From Catenulispora sp. MAP5-51 (GTDB taxonomy: Bacteria > Actinomycetota > Actinomycetes > Streptomycetales > Catenulisporaceae), in contig NZ_JBGCCH010000023.1 in the NCBI RefSeq assembly GCF_041261205.1, forward strand, positions 86,086 through 150,085: a DNA stretch of 64,000 bases. Direction: 5' to 3'. The position numbers and the translations under genes were made by a program. The notes beneath the pieces are model-generated. The model had not been told where the DNA came from and searched no databases. It saw only the letters and a program-made list of their open reading frames with translations. Below, piece by piece: positions 25,625 to 34,314 of this stretch (within the stretch, counting starts at the first letter, position 1; every line of letters begins with the position of its first letter).

Positions 25625-25720
25625 TCGATCTGAGGAAACCAACGTCTCCCCGCCCTGTCAAGGGATGCCGCCGCGCTGCGGGAAGTGGATATGCTGCGCG
25701 AGTGAAACAGGATGTAACGC

Positions 25721-26755
25721 ATGGCTGACGCGGCTCCGGCCCGGCGGGCGAAGGCGACCGTCCGGGACATCGCCGCGGCCACGGGGGTGTCGATCGCGAC
25801 CGTGTCCCGGGTGCTCAACGACCACGCGAACGTCGCCCCGGCGACCCGGGATCTGGTGCAGCGCACGGTTGAACGGCTCGGCGCACAGGCCGGCGCGGAG
25901 TCGGACCCCGAGGCGCCAGGGGCCGTCTACCTGCGCTGCCCCTACACGCTGACCGACTACTTCGGGCTGATCGTCTCCTCGATCGCCGAGAGCCTGGAGC
26001 CGCATCAGCGGACGTTGATCCTCGACGCCGGGGAGAACTCCCAGGCCGCCAGCGTGCTGCCGACGCTCGCCGGCCGCGGCGGGGTCGCCGGCGCCATCAT
26101 GATCCTGCCTCCCGAACCCGACGAGCAGCTGGTCGCGCTGCGCGCGCAGGGTTTCCCGTTCGTGGTCGTCGACCCCCGGGGCGAGGTGCCCCGGGACATC
26201 GCGGCGGTGTCGGCCGCGCATCTGGCCGGCGCGCGCAGCGCCACGCACCACCTGCTCGCCGCGGGCCACCGGCGCATCGGCGTGATCGCCGGGCCCGAGG
26301 AGTGGCTGGCCGCCCGGGACCGGCTGGCCGGGCACACCTCGGCGCTGGCCGACGCCGGGATCCTGCCGGACCGGGAGCTGGTCCGCTTCGTCGAGCCGAC
26401 GGTCCGGCTCGGCCACTGGGCCGCCGGCGAACTGCTCGACCTGCCCTCCGCGCCGACCGCGCTGGTCTGCTTCAACGACAAGACCGCCATCGGGGCCATG
26501 GCCGCCGCGGCGGACCGCGGCCTGCGGGTGCCGGCGGACCTGTCGGTCACCGGGTTCGACGACATCGACCTGGCCCAGGCCGCCAGCCCGATGCTCACCA
26601 CCGTCCGCCAGCCGTTGGCGGAGATGGGGCGGATGGCCGTCAGCCTGCTGATCCGGCTGATCGACCGCCGGCCGGTGGACGCCCTGCACGTGGAGCTGGC
26701 CACGGAACTGGTGGTGCGGGGCTCGACGGGCCCGCTTCCCGCCGGGTCCATGTAA
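25721..26755 (+). CDS. LacI-family transcriptional repressor
   Basis: A 344-residue regulator. Residues 13-60 are the LacI DNA-binding domain (TVRDIAAATGVSIATVSRVLNDHANV). The periplasmic-binding-protein-like sensor follows, with VIAGPEEWLAARDRLAG and VTGFDDIDLAQAASPMLTTV near its end. It probably represses the divergent GH30 gene, and perhaps the second GH30 gene 33 bp downstream, until a sugar from the glycan substrate binds. TGTAAC-type motifs lie on both sides of the gene, including TGTAAC at its very 3' end (26751), consistent with autoregulation and local control. Confidence 0.9.
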   Translation: MADAAPARRAKATVRDIAAATGVSIATVSRVLNDHANVAPATRDLVQRTVERLGAQAGAESDPEAPGAVYLRCPYTLTDYFGLIVSSIAESLEPHQRTLILDAGENSQAASVLPTLAGRGGVAGAIMILPPEPDEQLVALRAQGFPFVVVDPRGEVPRDIAAVSAAHLAGARSATHHLLAAGHRRIGVIAGPEEWLAARDRLAGHTSALADAGILPDRELVRFVEPTVRLGHWAAGELLDLPSAPTALVCFNDKTAIGAMAAAADRGLRVPADLSVTGFDDIDLAQAASPMLTTVRQPLAEMGRMAVSLLIRLIDRRPVDALHVELATELVVRGSTGPLPAGSM

Positions 26756-26787
26756 CGCCTCCGTTTCACGCGCCGCCCCACCCGAGC

Positions 26788-28461
26788 TTGTCGTTCACCG
26801 ACTCGTCGGCGTGGCTGGTCGCGAACTCGCCGCAGCGCTCGTCGATCATGACGAAGCTGTTCGACCCGAACCAGGGCATCGGCCTGAGCTTCCTGCGGCA
26901 GCCGATCGGCGCGTCCGACTTCTCGCTGTCGCAGTACAGCTACGACGACATGCCCTCGGGCCAGACCGACCCGTCGCTCGCGCACTTCTCGATCAGCCAC
27001 GACAACGCCTACATCATCCCGGTCCTCAAGCAGGCGTTGCAGCTCAATCCCGCGTTGACCGTCATGGGCACGCCCTGGAGCCCGCCGGGCTGGATGAAGT
27101 CCAGCGGCTCGATGGTCGGCGGTTCGCTGAACGCCTCGGACTACCAGGCCTACGCGAACTACCTGGTCAAGTTCGCCCAGGCCTACCAGGCCGCCGGCGT
27201 CCCGGTCGCCTTGCTGACGCCGCAGAACGAGCCGGAGTACTCGCCCTCGAACTACCCCGGCTCGACCCTCACGGCGTCCCAGGAGACCAGCCTCATCGGG
27301 AGCAACCTCGGGCCCGCCCTGGCCTCGTCCGGACTGGCGACGAAGATCATCGGCTATGACCACAACTGGAACGACCCGTCCTTCCCCGAGACCATCCTCG
27401 GCAACTCGACGGCGTCCCAGTACACGGCCGGCACCGCATGGCACTGCTACTCCGGCGACCCCAGCGCCCAGAGCACGGTCCACAACGCCTACCCGGGCAA
27501 GGACACGTACTTCACGGAGTGCTCGGGCTCGCAGTCCTCGAACCCGGCGAACACCTTCGCCGACAGCCTCGACTGGCAGACCGAGAACCTGATCATCGGC
27601 GCCACCCGCAACTGGGCCAAGACCGTCGCCACCTGGAACGTCGCCCTGAACCCCACCGGCGGCCCCAGCATGAACTGCACCACCTGCACCGCCGCCGTGA
27701 CCGTCGACAACAACGCCGGCACCGCCTCCTACAACGCGGAGTACTACGTCCTCGGCCAGGCCAGCAAGTTCGTGAAGCCCGGCGCCGTCCGCATCGACTC
27801 CAACACCATCGGCTCCGGCAACCTCGAGGACGTCGCCTTCCGCAACCCGGACGGCTCCAACGCCCTGGTCGTCCTCAACGCGGACACCAGCAACTCGCAC
27901 ACCTTCAACGTCTCAGAGAACGGCCAGTCCTTCACCTACACACTGTCGGCCCGCGCGGTCGCGACGTTCACCTGGCCCCAGGTTCCCTCCGGCGGCGGCG
28001 GTGGCAGCATCGACCCCACGAAGTGGTACGAGGTCGTGAACACCAACAGCGGCCTGTGCGCCGACGCCGCCGGCTGGGGTACCACCGACGGCACCGCACT
28101 CCAGCAGTGGACCTGCGGCAGCGGCGGCCAGGAAAACCAGGAATGGCAGTTCCACCCGACCAGCAACGGCTACTACCAGGTGGTCAACCGCAACGCCCCG
28201 ACCGAGGCCTGGGACGTGACCGGCGGCTCAGGCGCCATTTCCGACGGCACTCCGATCCAGCTCTGGACGGCGGGCGGCGGCACGAACCAGCAGTGGCTGC
28301 CGACGCAGGTCGGAAGCGCATACACGTTCACGGCACGGAACAGCGGCACGGAGTGCCTGGACGTGACCAACCGCGGCACGACGAACGGAACGCGGCTTCA
28401 GCAGTGGACGTGCACGGGGGGCGACACGGCGCAGTCGTTCACGCTGGTACCGATGTCCTGA
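26788..28461 (+). pseudogene. 5'-truncated GH30 glycosidase with ricin-type lectin domain
   Basis: About 557 codons resemble the enzyme at 23625 (HDNAYIIPV, GTPWSPPGWMK, HCYSGDPSA) and keep both catalytic Glu codons (NEP at 27229, TEC at 27517). After a Gly-rich linker, residues about 410-557 form a ricin-type CBM13 domain with QxW repeats. Similarity starts abruptly at SFTDSSAW (26791), so the signal peptide, the first beta-strand and the QGFGA motif are missing, and the LacI stop lies only 32 bp away. The sole nearby start is TTG 26788. A deletion joining lacI to the body of the gene is the simplest reading. If translated, the product would stay in the cytoplasm without a complete barrel. 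Confidence 0.75.
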
Positions 28462-28481
28462 CCAAAACTCGACACGACACG

Positions 28482-28529
28482 CCGGTGGCCCGGACCCGAT
28501 CGGATCGGGCCCGGGCCACCGGTCGTTTT
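28482..28529. terminator. Strong hairpin terminator between convergent genes
   Basis: CCGGTGGCCCGG (28482-28493) pairs with CCGGGCCACCGG (28511-28522), extended by CCCGAT/ATCGGG inside, and is followed by TCGTTTT. It would end transcription from the GH30 side and, in reverse, from the small secreted protein gene. Confidence 0.85.
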
Positions 28530-28555
28530 GAAGGCGCTCGGCGCTCGGAAGCGGA

Positions 28556-28771
28556 TCAGAGGCCGTACTCGATCGCGGTGGCGTCCGGCGAAGCCGCCGC
28601 GTACTCGACCGCGGTGACGTTCGGCGAAACCCCGAGGGCGTACTCGACCATGCTGGCGTTCGGCGCGACGGTCCCGGCGGCGACGGCTGCGTGCGAGGGC
28701 GCGGCGGTCATCATGACCGCGATGCCCGTGGCGGCAGCCACCCCGCCGAACCGCTTGAAGACAGATGTCAT
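28556..28771 (-). CDS. Small secreted protein with three VEYA-type repeats
   Basis: A 71-residue product with AAGGAG placed eight bases before its ATG. Residues 1-28 form a signal peptide (basic MTSVFKRF, hydrophobic core, APSHAAV cleavage-like site). The mature part is about 43 residues and made of three related units: SMVEYALGVSP, TAVEYAAASP and TAIEYGL. There is no Cys. The repeats are visible in the DNA as GTACTCGA blocks at 28565, 28601 and 28640. I know no family. The clean ribosome binding site, signal peptide and a terminator downstream support a real gene. A surface or extracellular role is all that can be inferred. Confidence 0.7.
   Translation of the reverse strand: MTSVFKRFGGVAAATGIAVMMTAAPSHAAVAAGTVAPNASMVEYALGVSPNVTAVEYAAASPDATAIEYGL
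28565..28650 (-). repeat. 36-39 bp imperfect coding repeat
   Basis: Three copies starting GTACTCGA (28565, 28601, 28640) followed by GGTGACGTTCGGCG-like sequence make up most of the mature part of the small secreted protein gene. Confidence 0.7.
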
Positions 28772-28830
28772 GTCCGGTCTCCTTGACGGGTTCAGGTGGT
28801 CGTCGCTTCGACGATAGCTGCTGTTCCACA

Positions 28831-29157
28831 TCAGTGCTCTGTCAGCGACCCACTTCGAAAAGCGTCGACCAAGCGGAAGAAGGCTTGGAGGGAGGATTCA
28901 CCGTCGTGTGTCAGACGTTCCACGGCTGACGCCCACCCGGCAGACAGACCAGTTCCGAAATTCCAGCTCAACCAGTTGGTGAACGCCCCGACTGGATCGA
29001 GGTCAAAATCTTCGTCGGCAACATGGATCTTGAGCGCGATCGAGTAGCCGGAGAGAAAGCTCACCATGCCGTCCAGGGTGCCACCCTTCCCAAGCCAGTC
29101 ACGCCGAAAACGGACATCGTCGAGCACATCGAAGACACTTCGAAATTCCCCACTCAT
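28831..29157 (-). CDS. Small acidic protein of unknown function, low-GC
   Basis: A 108-residue protein from ATG 29157 (MSGEFRSVFDVLDDVRFRRDW). It is acidic, Trp/Phe-rich (WLSWNFGTGLSAGWASA) and has no signal or membrane segment. Base composition is clearly lower in GC than its neighbours and codon use is less biased, pointing to transfer. A longer frame to 29235 exists, but its extra 26 codons lie opposite what looks like a plus-strand gene remnant, so I prefer the shorter start. Size and composition resemble orphan immunity proteins of polymorphic toxins; this is a guess, as no toxin gene is nearby. Confidence 0.5.
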   Translation of the reverse strand: MSGEFRSVFDVLDDVRFRRDWLGKGGTLDGMVSFLSGYSIALKIHVADEDFDLDPVGAFTNWLSWNFGTGLSAGWASAVERLTHDGESSLQAFFRLVDAFRSGSLTEH

Positions 29158-29200
29158 CAGGCACTCGCTTTCCACATGGTTCAGAGCCGCCTTTTCATCC

Positions 29201-29299
29201 GATGACGGCGCCACCGGCAACACCACCGTCGACATCTACTGCTACCGATCCACAGCAGGCACCTCAACCTGCGACGACTTCACCCTGACCGCCAACTGA
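29201..29299 (+). pseudogene. 3' remnant of a secreted-protein-like gene
   Basis: The last 32 codons before TGA 29297-29299 read like the C-terminus of an exported beta-sandwich protein (TVDIYCYRSTAGTSTCDDF, two Cys) and have strong C/G third positions, unlike the low-GC sequence upstream. No start or remaining body is present. I take it as the tail of a gene whose 5' part was replaced when the low-GC gene arrived. Confidence 0.35.
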
Positions 29300-29463
29300 T
29301 CAGGATCTGATCGACCAGCCGCACAGAGCGGCCGAAGCAACCGAGGGGCGCTGCCGAACCTGGCAGCGTCCCTTCACAGATCCACGCGATTGACTCAGCA
29401 TCGAAGCGACCTGTAAGACTCTGAGACCATTCGACATCACCGCCGGTCAGTCGGCGTGCCCCC

Positions 29464-32400
29464 ATGAGAGCGACAGCCATGCCGACGCCCCGATCCCGAA
29501 TAACCGCGCTGGGCCTCACCGCGGCCGTCGTCGCGACCGGCCTCACCCAGCCCCAGCTGGCAAAAGCCGATGAGACCACTGTGTCCGTCGACAATGCCCG
29601 CACCGGGTGGGACCAGCACGAGCCCGGGCTGAGTCCGGCCGACGTCTCCGATCCCAGCTTCGGGCAGATCTTCTCGACCACGGTCGACGGCCAGGTGTTC
29701 GCCCAGCCTCTGGTGGCCGGGGGCATGCTCGTTGTCGCCACCGAGAACAACAAGGTCTACGGCCTGAATCCGCAGACCGGCGCGATCCAGTGGACTCGTG
29801 GCGACCTGGGCCCGGCGTGGCCGTCGTCGTCGATCGACCCGCCGACCGGCTGTGGGGACCTGGGGCCCACGATCGGCGTCACCGCCACGCCGGTCTTCGA
29901 CGCGGCCAGCAACACGGTCTACTTCACCTCGAAGACCTATGCCAACGGCGACCCGACCCAGGCGAGCTGGCTGATGCACGCGATCGATCCGGGCACCGGT
30001 GCCGAACGATCGGGCTGGCCGGTCACCATCAAGGGCTCGCCGAGCAACGACCCGTCGACGCCGTTCGACGCGTTCCACGAGATGCAGCGCCCCGGGTTGC
30101 TGCTCATGGACGGCGTCGTCTATGCCGCGTTCGGCGCGCACTGCGACTTCACTCCGTGGCACGGCTATGTCGTCGGCGTCGACGCCGCCTCCGGGCAGCA
30201 GACCGCGATGTGGACCTCGGAGACCAACGACGCCGGCAGCGGCGCCGGCATCTGGCAGTCCGGCGGCGGTCTGATGTCCGACGGTGACGGCCGCATCATC
30301 CTGTCCACCGGCAACGGCGTCAGCCCGAAAGCCGGTCCGGGCACCAGTCCCAGCGGGCACCTGGCCGAGTCGGTGGTCCGGCTCCAGGTGGGCTCGGACC
30401 GATCGCTGTCGGCAGTGGACTTCTTCAGCCCGTCCAACAACTCGACGCTGGATCTGAACGACACCGACTTCGGCTCCGGCGGCCCGTCCGCACTCCCGGA
30501 CAGCTTCGGCACCGCCAAGGTGCCGCACGTGCTCTTCCAAGAGGGCAAGGACGGCCGGATCTTCCTGCTCAACCGCGACAACCTGGGCGGCATGGGACAG
30601 GGCCCCGGCGGCACGGACGCCGCCGTGCAGACCATCGGCCCTCTTCCCGGCGGCCTGTGGGGGCACCCGGCGGTGTGGGGCGGCGACGGCGGCTATGTCT
30701 ACCAGGTCGGCAACCAGCAGCCGCTGATCGCGCTGCAGGCCGGCGCGACCGCGGACGGCAAGCCCACCCTGACCCAGGCCGGCACCAGCACCGACTCCTT
30801 CGGCTTCACCAGCGGATCGCCGATCGTCACCTCGAACGGCTCGACCTCCGGCAGCGCCGTCGTCTGGGTGGTGGACTGCCCGAGCGGCTCGTGGGGCAGC
30901 GGCGTGACCGGTGAGAACGCGACTCTGAACGCGTACTCCGCGGTCCCCGACGCCCATGGCACCCTCGACAAACTGTTCTCGGCGCCGATCGGCCGCGCGG
31001 CCAAGTACTCGGTGGTCGCCACCGACTCAAACCGCGTCTACGTCGGCACCCGCGAGACCGACCTCGTGGGCAAGGTCATCGGCTTCGGCAAACCCGCGAC
31101 GACGCCGTTGACCACGTCCCCGGTGGCATTCGGGCCGGTCGAGGTGGGTTCGGGCGCCCAGAAGCAGGTGACGCTGACCGCGACGAAGCCGGTCACGGTC
31201 ACCGGCGCCACGGTGAACAACTCGCCGTACACCGTCGACACCTCACCGCTGGCGTCCCCGGTGTCGCTGAACACCGGCGACCACATCACTCTCAATGTCA
31301 CCTTCACCCCGACCGCCCCCGGCGCGGCGAACGGGATCATGACGGTCGCGACCAGCGCCGGGAGCGTCGGCGTGTCCCTGAACGGCACCGGCCTGACCAA
31401 CGGGCTCGGCGCCTCGCCGAGCCCGGTGCAGTTCCAGGACGACCAGCCGACCGGGACGCAGCAGACGATGGCGGTCCGGATCTGGAACACGGGCTCCGTG
31501 GACGAGACGATCAACAGCGTCACGCTGCCAAGCGCGCCGTTCACGGTTCAGGGACTGTCGCAGGGCACGACCATCGGCGTCGGCAAGTCGGTCTCGGCGA
31601 CGATCACCTACGCCCCGACCGTCGCCGGCGCGGCCAACGATCAGCTGACCGTCGTGTCGACCAGCGGCACCCTACACGTCCCGCTCACCGGCGGAGCGGT
31701 GTCGGGCTTCGGGAACCTGCAGATCTCGCCCTCCGCCCTGAACTTCGGCAACGTCGCCGTCGGCGCCACGGCGATCGTGGGCTTCGACGCGACGAACACC
31801 GGAACGGCCCCGCTCACGATCTCGAAGGCGAAGGCGCCGACCGGCGTGTTCACCACCGCTCTGCCGATCTCTGAGGGCCAGGTCCTCGGACCGGGCCAGA
31901 GCATCCACGTGGACATGACCTTCACGCCGACCGCGGCCGGCCCACAGCAGGCCCAGTACGAGATCACCCCGGCTGACGGTCAGGGTGCGATGTACGTCCA
32001 GATGAGCGGCAACGGAGTCGCCGCGGGAGGCCCCACGGGCAACCCCGGCGGCAATCCCCCGCCCGCCACGGGCAACCCCACCGTCACCCGGCTGTCCGGC
32101 GACAACCGGTTCCTCACCGGCGTCGCCGTATCGCAGTCTCACTGGGCCAACGCCGGCGGCGACTCCTCCGGCCGCGCGCCCGCGCGCGTCGTCGTCCTCG
32201 CCCGCGGCGACCAGTTCGCCGACGCGCTGGCCGGCGTGCCGCTGGCCGCCAAGGTCGGCGGCCCGCTGCTGCTCACCGACCCGGCCTCGCTGACCCCGGC
32301 GGCCCTCACCGAGATCAAGCGGGTCCTGGGGACGAACGGCGGGCAGATCGACGTCCTCGGCGGCACCCAGGCCGTTTCTCCCGCCATCGTCACCCAGCTG

Positions 32401-33051
32401 ACCCGCCTCGGCTACAGCGTCAACCGCTTCGCCGGCACCGACCGTGATCACACCGCCCTGGACATCGCCGAGCGCGGCCTCGGCAGCCCCCAGCACGTGG
32501 TCCTGGCCACCGGCCTGGACTACGCCGACGCCCTGGCGGCCGGCCCCTTCGCCACCGGCGCCGCCGCGACCGCGTCCGGCCCGGCCGCGGTGATCCTGAC
32601 CGACGGCAAGACCCTGGCACCGGACGTCCGGGCCTTCATCGCAAGCCGCGTCGCGCAGTCAACCCAGAACGCGCCAACAGCGTGGGCCATCGGCGGCCAG
32701 GCCGTAACGGCGACGGCGGGCCTGCCGGGCTACATCAGGCCGCTGGCAGGCAGCACCCGCTACGACACCGACATCAAGGTGGTGCAAGCCGCCATGGCCG
32801 CCGGAGCCGTCCACCAGCTCGGCATAGCCACCGGCACCGGCTTCCCCGACGCCCTGACCGGCGGCGCGCTGACCGCGGCCACTGGCGGCGAGCTGGTCCT
32901 GGTGCCGTCCACGCTGCCCCAGGCGACGGCGAACCTGCTCAGCGCGCTCCGGCCGCAACTGGCGTCGGTGGAGCTGTTCGGCGGCACCGCTGTCATCAGC
33001 CCGGCCCTGGCCGGGCAGGTGACTTCGGTGGTGAATGGCAGGCCCCAGTAG
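29464..33051 (+). CDS. Secreted PQQ-propeller / ASH-domain / CWB2 cell-wall-binding protein
   Basis: A 1195-residue surface protein. Residues 1-35 are a signal peptide (cleavage near AKADE). Residues 45-540 are a PQQ-like beta-propeller (QPLVAGGMLVVATENNKVYGLNPQTGAIQW). Three ASH/choice-of-anchor-D Ig-like modules follow at about 560-860 (ALNFGNVAVGATAIVGF). A Gly/Pro/Asn linker leads to three cell-wall-binding type 2 repeats at about 880-1195 (VTRLSGDNRFLTGVAVS, VNRFAGTDRDHTALDIAE, IRPLAGSTRYDTDIKVV). CWB2 triplets bind wall anionic polymers non-covalently, so the propeller would be displayed on the wall. No dehydrogenase quinone ligands were identified, so the propeller may be purely a binding scaffold. 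Confidence 0.88.
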   Translation: MRATAMPTPRSRITALGLTAAVVATGLTQPQLAKADETTVSVDNARTGWDQHEPGLSPADVSDPSFGQIFSTTVDGQVFAQPLVAGGMLVVATENNKVYGLNPQTGAIQWTRGDLGPAWPSSSIDPPTGCGDLGPTIGVTATPVFDAASNTVYFTSKTYANGDPTQASWLMHAIDPGTGAERSGWPVTIKGSPSNDPSTPFDAFHEMQRPGLLLMDGVVYAAFGAHCDFTPWHGYVVGVDAASGQQTAMWTSETNDAGSGAGIWQSGGGLMSDGDGRIILSTGNGVSPKAGPGTSPSGHLAESVVRLQVGSDRSLSAVDFFSPSNNSTLDLNDTDFGSGGPSALPDSFGTAKVPHVLFQEGKDGRIFLLNRDNLGGMGQGPGGTDAAVQTIGPLPGGLWGHPAVWGGDGGYVYQVGNQQPLIALQAGATADGKPTLTQAGTSTDSFGFTSGSPIVTSNGSTSGSAVVWVVDCPSGSWGSGVTGENATLNAYSAVPDAHGTLDKLFSAPIGRAAKYSVVATDSNRVYVGTRETDLVGKVIGFGKPATTPLTTSPVAFGPVEVGSGAQKQVTLTATKPVTVTGATVNNSPYTVDTSPLASPVSLNTGDHITLNVTFTPTAPGAANGIMTVATSAGSVGVSLNGTGLTNGLGASPSPVQFQDDQPTGTQQTMAVRIWNTGSVDETINSVTLPSAPFTVQGLSQGTTIGVGKSVSATITYAPTVAGAANDQLTVVSTSGTLHVPLTGGAVSGFGNLQISPSALNFGNVAVGATAIVGFDATNTGTAPLTISKAKAPTGVFTTALPISEGQVLGPGQSIHVDMTFTPTAAGPQQAQYEITPADGQGAMYVQMSGNGVAAGGPTGNPGGNPPPATGNPTVTRLSGDNRFLTGVAVSQSHWANAGGDSSGRAPARVVVLARGDQFADALAGVPLAAKVGGPLLLTDPASLTPAALTEIKRVLGTNGGQIDVLGGTQAVSPAIVTQLTRLGYSVNRFAGTDRDHTALDIAERGLGSPQHVVLATGLDYADALAAGPFATGAAATASGPAAVILTDGKTLAPDVRAFIASRVAQSTQNAPTAWAIGGQAVTATAGLPGYIRPLAGSTRYDTDIKVVQAAMAAGAVHQLGIATGTGFPDALTGGALTAATGGELVLVPSTLPQATANLLSALRPQLASVELFGGTAVISPALAGQVTSVVNGRPQ

Positions 33052-33112
33052 CCTGATTCGCCGCTATGGTTCCCCTATGACGATCCGCACCGAATCACCC
33101 GGAACCTGACAC

Positions 33113-34285
33113 ATGCACGACGTCATCATCGTCGGTGCCCGATGCGCCGGCGCCGCCACCGCGTTGCTGCTGGCGCGGCGGGGTGTCAGGGTGCTGCTCG
33201 TTGATCGGGCGGCGTTTCCCAGCGACACGGTCTCGACGCATCTGCTGCATCCGACGGGGGTGGCTCGGTTGCGGTCGTGGGGGCTGCTGGATCCGTTGCT
33301 AGCCGGGGGTTGTCCGCCCATCGACAGCATCAGCTTCCGGGCGGGTGAGGATCTGGTTCTGCGGGGGGCGCCGTATGCGTGCGACGGGATCGCGCTCTCG
33401 TTGGCGCCGCGGCGGACGGTGCTCGACGCGATGCTCGTCGAGGCGGCTGGGGCGGCGGGGGCCGAGGTGCGGGAGGGGGCTTCGTTTCAGCGGGTGGTCT
33501 GGGAGGGCGGGCGGGTTGTCGGGGCCGAGTTCGGCGGGCGCAGTGCCTTTGTCGAGCGGGCCGCGTTGGTCGTCGGTGCCGACGGTCGGCACTCGGCGGT
33601 GGCTCGGCAGGTCGGGGCGCGGGTGATCCGGGACGCCGGCACGTTCGGCTGCCAGTTCTACGGCTACTGGCAGGGCCTGCCGGATGTCGGCACGCAGATC
33701 TTCGTCGGGGGCGGCCAGGCGGTTTTGGCGTATCCCACGCACGGCGGCGACCACCTCGTCCTGGTGGGCTGGCCGCACGCGCGCTTCGCCGAGGCGAAGC
33801 AGGACATTGATCGGCACTTCCTCGCCGCCGTCGCCGCGAGCGCCCCGGGCGTCGCCGAGTACCTCACCGCCGACGCCCGCAGCGGGCCCATCTCCGGCTC
33901 CGGCGACCTCGGCAACTACATCCGCGAGTCGGCCGGGCCGGGCTGGGTGCTCGTCGGGGATGCCGCGACGGCGAAGGACCCGGTCACCGCGCAGGGCATC
34001 GGCGACGCCTTCGCGCAGGCGCAGTCGCTGGCCGACCGCCTGCCGGCAGCCCTGGCCGCGGGCCCGCAGGCCGTGGACGTGGCGACGGCGGCCCACGCCG
34101 CCGACCGGGAGCGGGACAGCGCCACGGCGTTCGAGACCACCCTCACCTTCGCGATGGGCGGCAACTCCGCCGCCCTGCTGCCGGTGCTCCGCAAGATCGA
34201 GTCCCGTCCGGATCTGATCAGCATGTTCTACGGCATCTACGCCGGGCAGGTCACGATGGAGGAGTTCGTCGCGGCGGTGGGCTGA
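33113..34285 (+). CDS. FAD-dependent oxidoreductase (geranylgeranyl-reductase/PHBH-like)
   Basis: A 390-residue flavoprotein. VIIVGARCAGAATALLLARRGVRVLLVDR at the start is the FAD-binding GxGxxG variant GARCAG; VVGADGRHSAVAR is the DG motif; VLVGDAATAKDPVTAQGI is the GD motif that binds the FAD ribityl chain. This is the fold of geranylgeranyl reductases, halogenases and aromatic hydroxylases. It stands alone, 61 bp after the CWB2 gene and convergent with an amidohydrolase. The reaction is unknown; the GARCAGA opening is most typical of the NAD(P)/FAD-dependent oxidoreductases found near secondary-metabolism genes. Confidence 0.85.
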   Translation: MHDVIIVGARCAGAATALLLARRGVRVLLVDRAAFPSDTVSTHLLHPTGVARLRSWGLLDPLLAGGCPPIDSISFRAGEDLVLRGAPYACDGIALSLAPRRTVLDAMLVEAAGAAGAEVREGASFQRVVWEGGRVVGAEFGGRSAFVERAALVVGADGRHSAVARQVGARVIRDAGTFGCQFYGYWQGLPDVGTQIFVGGGQAVLAYPTHGGDHLVLVGWPHARFAEAKQDIDRHFLAAVAASAPGVAEYLTADARSGPISGSGDLGNYIRESAGPGWVLVGDAATAKDPVTAQGIGDAFAQAQSLADRLPAALAAGPQAVDVATAAHAADRERDSATAFETTLTFAMGGNSAALLPVLRKIESRPDLISMFYGIYAGQVTMEEFVAAVG

Positions 34286-34314
34286 AGCCATCACCGGCGA
34301 GGAGCGTCAGTCCC

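Noticed and set aside
26302..26787. Upstream extension of the second GH30 frame through lacI
   Set aside because: The extension overlaps the LacI coding sequence in another frame and reads as Arg/Gly/Pro noise, so it is not a lost N-terminus.
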